Of a DNA stretch of 30,987 nucleotides, positions 7,996 through 15,821 are shown piece by piece. Numbering within the stretch: position 1 is the stretch's first letter; the number at the start of each line of letters is the position of its first letter. The position numbers were made by a program, and so were the translations under genes. Source of the DNA: CAYQJV01 sp964417925 (lineage in GTDB: Bacteria; Hydrothermota; Tepidihabitantia; B3-TA06; CAYQJV01); NCBI GenBank assembly GCA_964417925.1, contig CAYQJV010000016.1:1-30987 (forward strand), given 5' to 3'. The notes under the pieces were generated by a model. It searched no databases. It saw nothing but the letters and a program-made list of their open reading frames with translations, and was not told the DNA's origin.

Positions 7996-8024
7996 ATTAT
8001 ACTCATATTTAATGAAATTTGCAA
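7996..8024 (-). promoter_or_regulatory. promoter of argF and GH130
   Basis: On the minus strand TTGCAA (8019-8024), a 17-base spacer and a perfect TATAAT (7996-8001) precede the gene by 24 bases. It is divergent from, and about 20 bases away from, the promoter at 8047-8074, so the two genes share one intergenic region. Confidence 0.75.
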
Positions 8025-8046
8025 GATTTTTTACTTAATGTGTTAT

Positions 8047-8074
8047 TTGACCATAAAAAAAATAAGCGTATACT
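8047..8074 (+). promoter_or_regulatory. promoter of the beta-barrel-like protein
   Basis: TTGACC (8047-8052), a 16-base spacer and TATACT (8069-8074) lie 19 bases ahead of the ATG at 8094. AAAGGAGG falls in a leader of about 12 bases. This argues against the earlier in-frame start at 8019, which lies upstream of the promoter. Confidence 0.7.
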
Positions 8075-8093
8075 TATTCAAAAAGGAGGTAAT

Positions 8094-9233
8094 ATGAAAA
8101 AAATACTCATTATCTTTATACTCTGTATTGGAACTGCTTTTGGTACCGACACCAGAATAAATGTGATGGGAGCAGAAAATGCCTTTATCCGCGATATAGC
8201 CAATATCCATGAATTTCCGTCTGTCTCTGTAGTTTTTCCTCCTCAAGTAGTGGGCGAGTTAAAAGATACTATCTTTTTACATCAGTCAGCACTGGTTCTT
8301 ATTCCTTTTGGAAGTACAGGAATGTTTGGGATCATTTTGAATAGAAAACACCTACCTTCTGCTGTTGATTCTGCTATCAATAGGTCAGGCGCTCCATTTG
8401 CACCTCACAGTTTTCATCCTTTTTTTGATGTTATCTTAGCTAAAAAATTTGGAAAAATTGCGTTGGGTATAAAATATGAAACCGGTGGTCTCAGTTATTC
8501 TGAAGACAAACCTGAAGGAGATACTCTGGATTTAAACAAAAATATAAACTTCTCTGGATATGGAGCAGGAATCTCTCTTCTCTTTTCATCCTTTTATGCA
8601 GACCTCTCTTATATATTAAGACAATCAGGTTTCGAATATAAGACATTTAGTGAAACCTATTGTAACAAAGGAGGAACTCAACACAACATCTCTCTTAGAT
8701 TTTCAATACTCCCTTCAGAAGCGATTGAATTCCCTGTATTTCTTAAATACAGCACCGTGGGTACTGGATGGGAACATTTTATAAATGATTCCCTAATTGC
8801 AGATGAAACAATAGAATTCTTTTCTATTTCAGGAGGTGCAGGAGTAGTGTACCATCCCTTTGAAAATGTATCTCTGCTTTCTGCTTTAAAGTATGAAGAA
8901 AATAAAGAAAGGTATATCAGTGAGACATCGGTAGAAAAAAATGTAACATCCTTTCCTCTATTTATTTTTGCAGGAGAAACAAGAATATGGGATTGGCTTT
9001 GCGGAAGAATTGGAGTTATAAAAAGAATTTATACTGTAAAAACCACTGAAGACCAAAACATATATAACAATAAATTTTCAGTCTACGACTTAAGAACAGG
9101 TCTTTCCTTTATATTAAACGACTTTCAAATAGATGTAGAACTGTCTGATGATTTTGTATTCAAAGGTCCTTTCTTCCTCAGCGGTAAGGAAAATATTGCA
9201 TTAAATGCAGGAATAACATACTACTTCAAGTGA
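8094..9233 (+). CDS. predicted outer-membrane beta-barrel protein
   Basis: The start at 8094 is chosen because AAAGGAGG precedes it and the promoter lies just upstream; it gives 379 residues. A clear signal peptide, MKKILIIFILCIGTAFG, is followed by a segment like the PorV/UPF0164 style (NVMGAENAFI, NIHEFPSV). Alternating hydrophobic and polar strands continue through most of the chain, and it ends in an aromatic strand, NAGITYYFK, as outer-membrane barrels do. This supports a Gram-negative envelope. The exact family is not certain. It is monocistronic and its stop lies one base from the stop of the convergent gene at 9235. Confidence 0.65.
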   Translation: MKKILIIFILCIGTAFGTDTRINVMGAENAFIRDIANIHEFPSVSVVFPPQVVGELKDTIFLHQSALVLIPFGSTGMFGIILNRKHLPSAVDSAINRSGAPFAPHSFHPFFDVILAKKFGKIALGIKYETGGLSYSEDKPEGDTLDLNKNINFSGYGAGISLLFSSFYADLSYILRQSGFEYKTFSETYCNKGGTQHNISLRFSILPSEAIEFPVFLKYSTVGTGWEHFINDSLIADETIEFFSISGGAGVVYHPFENVSLLSALKYEENKERYISETSVEKNVTSFPLFIFAGETRIWDWLCGRIGVIKRIYTVKTTEDQNIYNNKFSVYDLRTGLSFILNDFQIDVELSDDFVFKGPFFLSGKENIALNAGITYYFK

Positions 9234-9234
9234 G

Positions 9235-10431
9235 TTATAGAGTTTTAAAATATTTAAATGCAAACATCACAACACTACTTATTATTCCAACTGAAAAATT
9301 ATCATCCAGACCTAAGGAGAAAAGTTCAGCAAGCGCTGCAGTAATTGCTCCTGCAAACACAATAACAAGATCTATCCCCAAAATAGTTGAAATAATATAA
9401 CCTGAAGCAAGGGACCCTGTAAAGTAGGACAGGGTCCCTTCAAGAGTTCTTCTCCCTATGAGTTTTTTCTTTCCGAATCTAAGACCAAAAATTTTAGAAA
9501 ACAAATCTCCAAATATAAGAAAAGAAAGGGACAGAAATGCAATATCAGGAGGGAATATCAAAAGAACAGCAAACGAAGCAATGAGGAAAAACGTCATAGA
9601 AGAGAACTTCTTTGCTTCGCTTTTTTTAAAAATATACTTTAAATTCTTGACAAGAACTCTATTAACATCTCTATGCACCAATCTTGAAACATCGGCTATA
9701 AGAAAAACAAGGGTAACCATTCCAACGATTAAAAGAATAGTGGTTTTACCAAATATAAGATATAACACAATAAACAGCACTGCAGCAGGTCTTATCCATA
9801 CTCTCCACCATTTTATCTCTATATCAGGATGTATTACATACATTCTTTTTCTTATAATATTGTAGATATTAACTCCTAAAAGGAAAACTACAAGAGAAGC
9901 AGCAAAAAGGGATGGAAATTCTTTACCACCATAAAAAAGAATCGTATAAAATAGGATAGGCAGAACTATTAATCCAATAAATTCGCCTATTCTTGCTACA
10001 TAGGTAAGCGTAATTACAATAATTCCAAGGATCAATAAAACTTCCAAAGGGATCCTCTGCTGATAAATCATTACTCCTATTAAATAAAGTAACACTCCTG
10101 TTGCAGTAGCTGCTCCCTGGCCCCCTCTAAATTTTAGATAAAATGGAAAAATATGTCCTATAATTGCAGAAAACACAGGAATCATGATAAAATATTTTTC
10201 AAGATTGAAAAACTGAACAGCAATGTAAAATACAATAAGTCCTTTGGTAAGATCAAATAAACCAGTAATTAACCCAGGTATTATCCCAAGCACTGCTATT
10301 GCATTAATAGTACCTGCATTACCATCCCCATAATGTCTTATATCTATTCCTCTAAGTATCTTTCCAAGAAAGTAAGAAGGAGATATACTTCCTATTAAAT
10401 AAGAAACTACACTACTTAATAAAATGTGCAT
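9235..10431 (-). CDS. fusion: PlsY-like acyltransferase plus CTP-dependent lipid-kinase-like domain
   Basis: The 398-residue integral membrane protein has two halves. Residues 1-195 resemble PlsY, the acyl-phosphate:glycerol-3-phosphate acyltransferase that makes lysophosphatidate: SYLIGSISPSYFLGKI, DIRHYGDGNAGTINA, FDLTKGL, and GHIFPFYLKFRGGQGAAT. Residues from about 210 resemble the dolichol/phytol/diacylglycerol kinase (CTP) group: FGDLFSKIFGLRFG, GRRTLEGTLSYF and GLDDNFSVG. Several usual PlsY residues differ: GSGNPGATN is GDGNAGTIN, GGKG is GGQG, and the last loop lacks the usual His...Gly-Thr-Glu signature. The enzyme may therefore have a changed substrate. A single polypeptide could couple acyl transfer to lipid phosphorylation. 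It has its own apparently leaderless promoter and lies downstream of buk. Confidence 0.8.
   Translation of the reverse strand: MHILLSSVVSYLIGSISPSYFLGKILRGIDIRHYGDGNAGTINAIAVLGIIPGLITGLFDLTKGLIVFYIAVQFFNLEKYFIMIPVFSAIIGHIFPFYLKFRGGQGAATATGVLLYLIGVMIYQQRIPLEVLLILGIIVITLTYVARIGEFIGLIVLPILFYTILFYGGKEFPSLFAASLVVFLLGVNIYNIIRKRMYVIHPDIEIKWWRVWIRPAAVLFIVLYLIFGKTTILLIVGMVTLVFLIADVSRLVHRDVNRVLVKNLKYIFKKSEAKKFSSMTFFLIASFAVLLIFPPDIAFLSLSFLIFGDLFSKIFGLRFGKKKLIGRRTLEGTLSYFTGSLASGYIISTILGIDLVIVFAGAITAALAELFSLGLDDNFSVGIISSVVMFAFKYFKTL
9409..9440 (-). other. 12-bp perfect inverted repeat inside the kinase-like domain
   Basis: AAGGGACCCTGT and ACAGGGTCCCTT flank an 8-base loop. The hairpin lies in coding sequence for GTLSYFTGSLASG, about 175 bases from the convergent gene ends. 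It has no T run on either side. It could pause or stop transcripts arriving from either direction, or it may simply be chance in conserved codons. Confidence 0.5.
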
Positions 10432-10436
10432 AGATT

Positions 10437-10464
10437 TTTATACTCCAAAATTGAATTTTGTCAA
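10437..10464 (-). promoter_or_regulatory. promoter of the PlsY-kinase fusion, apparently leaderless
   Basis: On the minus strand TTGACA (10459-10464), a 16-base spacer and TATAAA (10437-10442) are followed by only five bases before the ATG at 10431. No ribosome site is present. The box lies in the 36-base gap after buk, so the fusion gene has independent transcription. Confidence 0.72.
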
Positions 10465-10467
10465 GTT

Positions 10468-11535
10468 TTAATATTCCTTTGCCTCCTCCTCCCCTCTAAG
10501 TACTCTTAATGCTCCCATGGCAAGAGCCCTCATCTCATCTCCACCAGGATAGACAAAAACAGGTGCAATAAAGGAAACTCTTTCTTTAATCCAATTCACA
10601 AACATCTCGCTATACGCAAGTCCTCCACTTATTACAATAGCATCCACATCTCCTGCTAAAACCGCAGAAAGTGCTCCTATTTCCTTTGCCACCTGATATG
10701 CCATTGCCTTGTATACCTCCTCTGCCTTCTTATCCCCATTCTTAACTCTTTCTTCAACTTCTCTCATATCATTAGTTCCAAGATATGCTACTACTCCACC
10801 TTTTCCTGCAAGTTTCTTTTTCAACTCCTCTTTTGTATACTTACCTGATAGAGCAAGCTGAATTAAATCCCAAGCAGGAAGCCCACCTGCTCTTTCTGGT
10901 GCAAAAGGGCCATCTCCATTTAAAGCATTGTTTACATCCACAACCCTTCCTTTTTTATGAGCCCCCACAGAAATTCCACCTCCAAGATGACATACAATAA
11001 GATTTACTTCTTCATATTTTTTGCCGAGTTCCTCTGCTGCTTTTCTCGCCGTACATTTCTGATTCAAAGCATGAAAGATACTTCTTCTTGTAATCTCTGG
11101 AAGACCTGAATATTTTGCAATTGCATCCATTTCATCCACTACTACTGGATCAACAATATAGGCAGGAATATTCAAAGGAGATGCAATCGCATGGGCTATA
11201 ATTCCTCCAAGGTTGGAAGCGTGTTCTCCCTGTCTTCCCTCTCTTAAATCCTCAAGCATCTTTTCATTAACAATATATGTACCTCCTTCTATGGGTCTAA
11301 GTAATCCTCCTCTTCCAACCACTGCAGAAAGAGTTTCAAGTTCTATACCTTTTTCTTTAAGAATATCAAGAATTGCCTGTTTTCTAAATTCGTATTGCTC
11401 TATAATTTTCCCATATTTTGCTATTTCTTCTGAAGGGTGAAAAATATTTACAGAAAAAACCTCCTCTTCATCATCAAAAACTGCAATCTTTGTGGAAGTA
11501 GAACCAGGATTTACAACAAGTATTCTATACTCCAT
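10468..11535 (-). CDS. buk: butyrate kinase
   Basis: This 355-residue member of the acetate/butyrate kinase (ASKHA) family converts butyryl phosphate plus ADP to butyrate plus ATP, or the reverse. It begins RILVVNPGSTSTKIAVFDDE, the phosphate-binding start of the family. It also carries GRGGLLRPIEGGTY, HLGGGISVGAHKKGRVVDV and NGDGPFAPERAG, which distinguish butyrate kinase from the longer acetate kinase, and ends with ISGGLAYSE and YPGGDEMRALAMGALRVL. Length is typical. GGAGG lies five bases upstream of the start. No phosphotransbutyrylase gene is in view, so whether it acts on butyrate or branched acyl phosphates is open. Confidence 0.93.
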   Translation of the reverse strand: MEYRILVVNPGSTSTKIAVFDDEEEVFSVNIFHPSEEIAKYGKIIEQYEFRKQAILDILKEKGIELETLSAVVGRGGLLRPIEGGTYIVNEKMLEDLREGRQGEHASNLGGIIAHAIASPLNIPAYIVDPVVVDEMDAIAKYSGLPEITRRSIFHALNQKCTARKAAEELGKKYEEVNLIVCHLGGGISVGAHKKGRVVDVNNALNGDGPFAPERAGGLPAWDLIQLALSGKYTKEELKKKLAGKGGVVAYLGTNDMREVEERVKNGDKKAEEVYKAMAYQVAKEIGALSAVLAGDVDAIVISGGLAYSEMFVNWIKERVSFIAPVFVYPGGDEMRALAMGALRVLRGEEEAKEY

Positions 11536-11554
11536 CCATCCTCCTTTTTAAATA

Positions 11555-11582
11555 AGGATATACTAAAAAAAGAAGATGTCAA
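11555..11582 (-). promoter_or_regulatory. promoter of buk
   Basis: On the minus strand TTGACA (11577-11582), a 16-base spacer and TATCCT (11555-11560) lie 19 bases ahead of the ATG at 11535, with GGAGG in the short leader. The 19-base distance equals that of the promoters at 5004 and 8047. Confidence 0.65.
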
Positions 11583-11587
11583 AACAC

Positions 11588-12169
11588 AATCAATATTAAG
11601 AACCTTATAGAACTCTTGTCCGCAGTAAATGCGGAGGAAAACCCTAATATTGAAAAGAATGAACTGCCTCCTCTTATTTCTATCAACAACATCCAATATC
11701 CTACTCCTACTCCCATTGCACCTCCACCCCAAATAATGACCGTATCTCAGCAGTTAAATATAAATTTAATAAAGAATGCACTAAAAACAGCAAACAAGAT
11801 AAAAACATCTGAAAGCAGGTAAGATCTGGTTATTAAGAACTCCAAGCGGTGGAAATAGAAATAAAAGGTGAAGTTGTTGTAATTGCAGTAATCCAATTCA
11901 ATCCTTTTGATGGTCCGGTACTCCCAATAGGATACAAACCAAGGACATTCCAAACCTCCCTCAGCTTACAACAACCTTAAAAACACTTGAAGAAGTAGTA
12001 TCAAATCTGAATGTCTTAGAAGGTGTAGAGTATAGCACCTGAAATAAGCTGGGCAGTTTCCTATTGCATATAAAGGAAAATAGTTGCTTATATGAAAATA
12101 TACTACGATGGTATTCATATAGTTCCTGATTACATAGCAACACAGGAAATGGAGTATTATGGCAGATAG
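11588..12169 (+). pseudogene. decayed gene of unknown family
   Basis: Fragments of coding-like sequence follow one another on the plus strand in shifting frames. The first, from about 11605, gives NPNIEKNELPPLISINNIQ and a proline-rich TPTPIAPPPQ stretch. Next comes VEIEIKGEVVVIAVIQFNPFDG to GYKPRTFQ, then NLPQLTTTLKTLEEVVSNLN to GVEYS, and finally APEISWAVS and KIVAYMKIYYDGIHIVPDY ending near 12169. Several stops and at least two frame changes separate them, and no start codon or ribosome site remains. The family is not recognised. It lies between the buk promoter and a second decayed gene. Confidence 0.45.
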
Positions 12170-12188
12170 TTTCTCAATTATTTTATAA

Positions 12189-12798
12189 TCATGGATAAAA
12201 TGGACTGTATATTTCAAAAATCTTCATTCTGTAACTCCATAGAGTAGAATCAAGATATATGGCATCTGTAACAGGCAATGGATCAAGGTTACCTCCAAGG
12301 AATCTTTCTGTGAAAAATGTATCTCTATTGATTATGTAGTAATGCCAACAGTCAATTCCCGATTCATCAATGGCCATTCCTGCTACTATTGAACTTACGC
12401 AATGTCCCTAACTTGTCCTATATCCATTGGTAGATTCAAAGGTAAATATTATATCGGGTTGTTTTTTGAATTATATTTATCTATCATCTCCTGTACTTTG
12501 TCATCAATAGTCTCCTCCATACTTCCATTATAAAGTTCTGCATTTAGTCTTATATAATCTGCCTCTCCAAGAAATTCTGCAGATTCTTGATTTGCCTCAA
12601 AAAAATCTGGATTTGTATTAAACGAGACAACGTAAGATGAATACCTAAGTCGCGCGTTGCATAACCCAGTGTTCCGCCGAGATAAAGTTCATCATTAGGA
12701 TGAGCACCTATCCACATTATCTCCTTCGCATTATTTAGATTTTCTAAAAGACAATTTTTAACTTCTACCTGCCCAGACCCATAAATAACGGATATCAT
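12189..12798 (-). pseudogene. broken PIG-L (LmbE-like) deacetylase
   Basis: The first frame from the ATG at 12798 gives EIMWIGAHPNDELYLGGTLGY, the metal-binding start of PIG-L N-acetylglucosaminyl deacetylases (usually AHPDDE). The frame then fails. A second frame resumes with EANQESAEFLGEADYIRLNA to MIDKYNSKNNP, and a third with IFTFESTNGYRTS, a TAG, then GHCVSSIVAGMAIDESGIDC and a normal-looking end at 12189. The usual HPDH region survives only as GHC. At least two frame changes and one in-frame stop show decay. The first Asp of AHPDDE, the catalytic base in MshB, is Asn. A promoter and the ribosome site AGGAGGTG remain intact, so decay may be recent. Confidence 0.75.
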
Positions 12799-12811
12799 TT
12801 TTCACCTCCTA

Positions 12812-12839
12812 TGTATATTATTTAATTCTTTTAAGTCAA
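12812..12839 (-). promoter_or_regulatory. surviving promoter of the PIG-L pseudogene
   Basis: On the minus strand TTGACT (12834-12839), a 16-base spacer and TATACA (12812-12817) are followed after 13 bases by the ATG at 12798, with AGGAGGTG in between. The rest of the gap up to 12931 shows nothing notable. Confidence 0.6.
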
Positions 12840-12931
12840 AAATCCACAAAGACAAAAAACTATTCACATAATCTTTTCTCCCTTTCACAATAAATAACAA
12901 AATTTCCGATAAGAAGATAACTCTAAACTAC

Positions 12932-13795
12932 TCATTCTGCCCGAGGATGGGCTTTTTTGTATACTTCTTTAAGGTGCTTCAAACTCACATGGGTATATAT
13001 TTCAGTAGTTGCAATTGATGCATGCCCCAGCATTTCCTGAACAGCCCTAATGTCTGCCCCTCTTTCAATCATATGCGTAGCAAATGAATGCCTTAACACA
13101 TGGGGATTTTTGGCTGAAGCTTCTTTTAATCCTTCCAAATAAAATTCAACTATCCTTCTTATTAACCTATCATTTAGTTTTTCCTTTCTTTTACCTTTTA
13201 GCAAATATCCATGTGTAATTTTCTCTTCCTCTATGTATTCTTTTAGTGCTTCTTCTGCTTTTTCACCGAAGGGAACAATTCTTTGTTTTTTCCCTTTCCC
13301 CTTTTTTATTTTTATAGTTTTATTTCTCATGTTTATATCCTCAATCCTGAGTTCTGCAAGTTCACCAACTCTTAGCCCACATCCATATAAAAGTTCAAAT
13401 ATAACTCTATCTCTTTTATTTTCAAACCTTTTTGAAAACAACTCATTTATATTTTTCTGTGTCAACACTGCAGGAAGTTTTCTCGAAAGTCTTGGTGTTT
13501 TAACAAGTCTTGCAGGATTGCTCTGCAATACACCTTCTTTGCAAAGAAATTTGAAAAAAGATTTTAAAGATGAAAGTCTCCTTGCCATCGTTCTTCTCTC
13601 ATAACCGAGCCTAAATAGAAATCCAAGGTAATTCCTTATATCTTCTCTGTCTATATCTTTTAATGTTTTATTTGTATACAGTATAAGGTAATCTTTAAAT
13701 CCTTCAAGATCTTTTTTATATGCTCTTATCGTATTTTCTGAATATCTCTTTACCTTTGAAAGATAAGACAGAAAATTACTTATCTCCTTCTGCAT
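12932..13795 (-). CDS. xerD: tyrosine recombinase of the XerC/XerD type
   Basis: The 287-residue protein has an N-terminal SAM-like core-binding domain (about 1-90, FLSYLSKVKRYSENTIRAY) and a C-terminal catalytic domain. The tyrosine-recombinase residues are all present: Arg142 in GCGLRVGEL, a Lys in KKGKGKKQR, His232 and Arg235 in HVLRHSFATH, His258 in LGHASI, and nucleophile Tyr267 in TEIYTHV. Xer enzymes resolve chromosome dimers at dif sites; nothing resembling dif was noticed here. The gene overlaps the end of topA by 20 bases and closes the operon. topA next to a Xer gene is a common bacterial arrangement. XerC or XerD cannot be told apart from sequence alone. Confidence 0.9.
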   Translation of the reverse strand: MQKEISNFLSYLSKVKRYSENTIRAYKKDLEGFKDYLILYTNKTLKDIDREDIRNYLGFLFRLGYERRTMARRLSSLKSFFKFLCKEGVLQSNPARLVKTPRLSRKLPAVLTQKNINELFSKRFENKRDRVIFELLYGCGLRVGELAELRIEDINMRNKTIKIKKGKGKKQRIVPFGEKAEEALKEYIEEEKITHGYLLKGKRKEKLNDRLIRRIVEFYLEGLKEASAKNPHVLRHSFATHMIERGADIRAVQEMLGHASIATTEIYTHVSLKHLKEVYKKAHPRAE

Positions 13796-15821
13796 AATAT
13801 TTTTTACACTTTATACAGTAAAATTTTTTACCCTTTCTTAGCATTGGTGTATTGCATAAAGGACATTTAACATCGGTGGGAATCTTATCGGAAAAGAAAT
13901 TACATTTATCATTGGAACATTTATAATATATCTTCTTCTTTTTACTTCTTATTTCATATACAGGACTACCACATAGGGGACATGGTATTTCTATTGTATA
14001 AGGCCGTGTATATTTGCAGGATGGAAAGGAAGAACATGCAATGAATCTTCCAAATCTTCCCCATTTTATCACTAAGGGGCTTCCACATAAAGGGCATTTT
14101 TCATTTATATAATCTGCATGATTTTCCTTTAAAAGAGGAATTTCCTTTTCAAATTTTTCAAGATCTTTTGAAAAAGAGCCGTAAAACTCTCTTACAACAT
14201 CCTGCCATTTTTTATTTCCTTCTGCCACATCATCCAGGGATTCCTCCATTTTTCTTGTAAATGAAAGATTAAATAAATCTTCAAATCGTGGAATAAGTAT
14301 CTCTGCAACTTTTATTCCCAAAGGAGTTGGTACTATTTTTCCTTCTTTCTTTTCTACATAGTTTCTCTCAAACAGTGTTGATATTATTGGAGCATAAGTT
14401 GATGGCCTTCCTATGCCATGCTGTTCAAGTTTTTTCACCAAGGATGCCTCAGTATATCTTGGAGGAGGCTGAGTGTATCTTTTTTCCCATCTAACATCAA
14501 CTATTTTTACATTTCCAACCCCTCTTAAATCTGGAATTTCATAATCTGTTTCTCTTTTTTCTTTTACAAAAACTTTCTCAAAACCCTCAAAAACCTTTTT
14601 TAAAGATTTTGCTGAAAAATAAAAGTTCTCCACCTTTAATATTACTTTTCTTTCTTCATACTCTGAATCCTGCATTTGAGAAGCAAGGTATCTTCTGTAT
14701 ATTAAATCATACAGTTTATACTGTTCAGGCAAAAGAAAATTCTTTACTCTTTCAGGAACTCTATCCATAGAGGTCGGTCTAATCGCTTCATGTGCTCCTT
14801 GAGTCTGTTTTTTATCCTTATAAATTCTTTTTTGAAAAGGAAGAAAACTTTCTCCAAAATTTTCCTTAATAAATTTTCTGGTTTGCTCAATAAAGTTATC
14901 ATTCACTCTTACAGAATCTGTTCTCATATATGTTATAAGTCCTACTGCTCCTTCATCTATTTCAACTCCTTCAAAAAGTCTTTGAGCAATATTCATCGTT
15001 TGCTTTGGAGAAAATCCAAGAAACAGTGATGAATCCTGCTGTAGGGTGGAAGTAATATAGGGTGGATAAGGAGAAAATTTTTTGCACTTTTTAGCAAATT
15101 CAACCACATCTGCAATATTTGCCTTTTTTAAAATATCTACAATCTCTGTGTATTCTTCTTCTGAAAATCTATCTTTCTTTTTCTCGTCTACCATGAAGAG
15201 TTCGGCAGGAAATCTTTTACCATCTTTTTCAACTATAATTCTGCATATCCAGTATGGAGTTCTTTTAAAGTTCTGTATCTCTTTTTCCCTTTCAACAACA
15301 ATTCTTAAAGCAACAGTTTGAACCCTTCCTGCAGAGAGCCCTCGGTAAAATATCTTCCATAGTTGAGGACTAACAAGATATCCAACAAGCCTATCAAGAA
15401 CTCTTCTTGCTTTATGAGCACTCACAAGATTCTCATCAATTTCTCCTGGTTCAGAAAGAGCTTTTAATATCCCTTCTTTTGTAATTTCATAGAATCTTAC
15501 TCTTTTTATGCCCTCCTTTTTTATCTCTTCTGCTATATGGAATGCAATTGCTTCTCCCTCTCTATCAGGATCTGTACCTATAAAGATATAATCTGCTTTT
15601 TCTGCTTCTTCTTTTAATTTCTTTATAACATCGTTTTTCCCTCTTATTACAATGTAATGGGGAGTAAAATCATTATCAATATCAACGCCAAGTCTTGATT
15701 TTGGTAGGTCTTTTATATGTCCTTTAGAAGATATTACTCTAAACTTTCCTTCAAGCAGTCTTTTTATTGTTTTTGCCTTTGTAGGAGATTCAACTATTAT
15801 AAGACTTTTCATAATTTTCAA
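13776..15821 (-). CDS. topA: DNA topoisomerase I (type IA)
   Basis: The enzyme relaxes negative supercoils through a 5'-phosphotyrosine. Of 681 residues, the TOPRIM domain comes first (LIIVESPTKAKTI, GTDPDREGEAIAFHI near 82-95). The active Tyr298 lies in GLITYMRTDS, and GRPSTYAPII follows. The C-terminus carries three four-cysteine zinc motifs from about residue 595 on: CPLCGSP...C...C, CPLCGSP...C...C and CPLCNTP...C..C. Two starts are possible: TTG at 15821, four bases after AAAGGAG, or ATG at 15812, thirteen bases after it. Either overlaps the preceding rluD-like gene, so translation is probably coupled. It also overlaps the recombinase gene downstream by 20 bases. Confidence 0.94.
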   Translation of the reverse strand: MKIMKSLIIVESPTKAKTIKRLLEGKFRVISSKGHIKDLPKSRLGVDIDNDFTPHYIVIRGKNDVIKKLKEEAEKADYIFIGTDPDREGEAIAFHIAEEIKKEGIKRVRFYEITKEGILKALSEPGEIDENLVSAHKARRVLDRLVGYLVSPQLWKIFYRGLSAGRVQTVALRIVVEREKEIQNFKRTPYWICRIIVEKDGKRFPAELFMVDEKKKDRFSEEEYTEIVDILKKANIADVVEFAKKCKKFSPYPPYITSTLQQDSSLFLGFSPKQTMNIAQRLFEGVEIDEGAVGLITYMRTDSVRVNDNFIEQTRKFIKENFGESFLPFQKRIYKDKKQTQGAHEAIRPTSMDRVPERVKNFLLPEQYKLYDLIYRRYLASQMQDSEYEERKVILKVENFYFSAKSLKKVFEGFEKVFVKEKRETDYEIPDLRGVGNVKIVDVRWEKRYTQPPPRYTEASLVKKLEQHGIGRPSTYAPIISTLFERNYVEKKEGKIVPTPLGIKVAEILIPRFEDLFNLSFTRKMEESLDDVAEGNKKWQDVVREFYGSFSKDLEKFEKEIPLLKENHADYINEKCPLCGSPLVIKWGRFGRFIACSSFPSCKYTRPYTIEIPCPLCGSPVYEIRSKKKKIYYKCSNDKCNFFSDKIPTDVKCPLCNTPMLRKGKKFYCIKCKKYYAEGDK

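Noticed and set aside
8019..8093. Upstream in-frame ATG for the beta-barrel protein
   Set aside because: It lies upstream of the TTGACC-TATACT promoter, would add a charged stretch before a clear signal peptide, and has no ribosome site.
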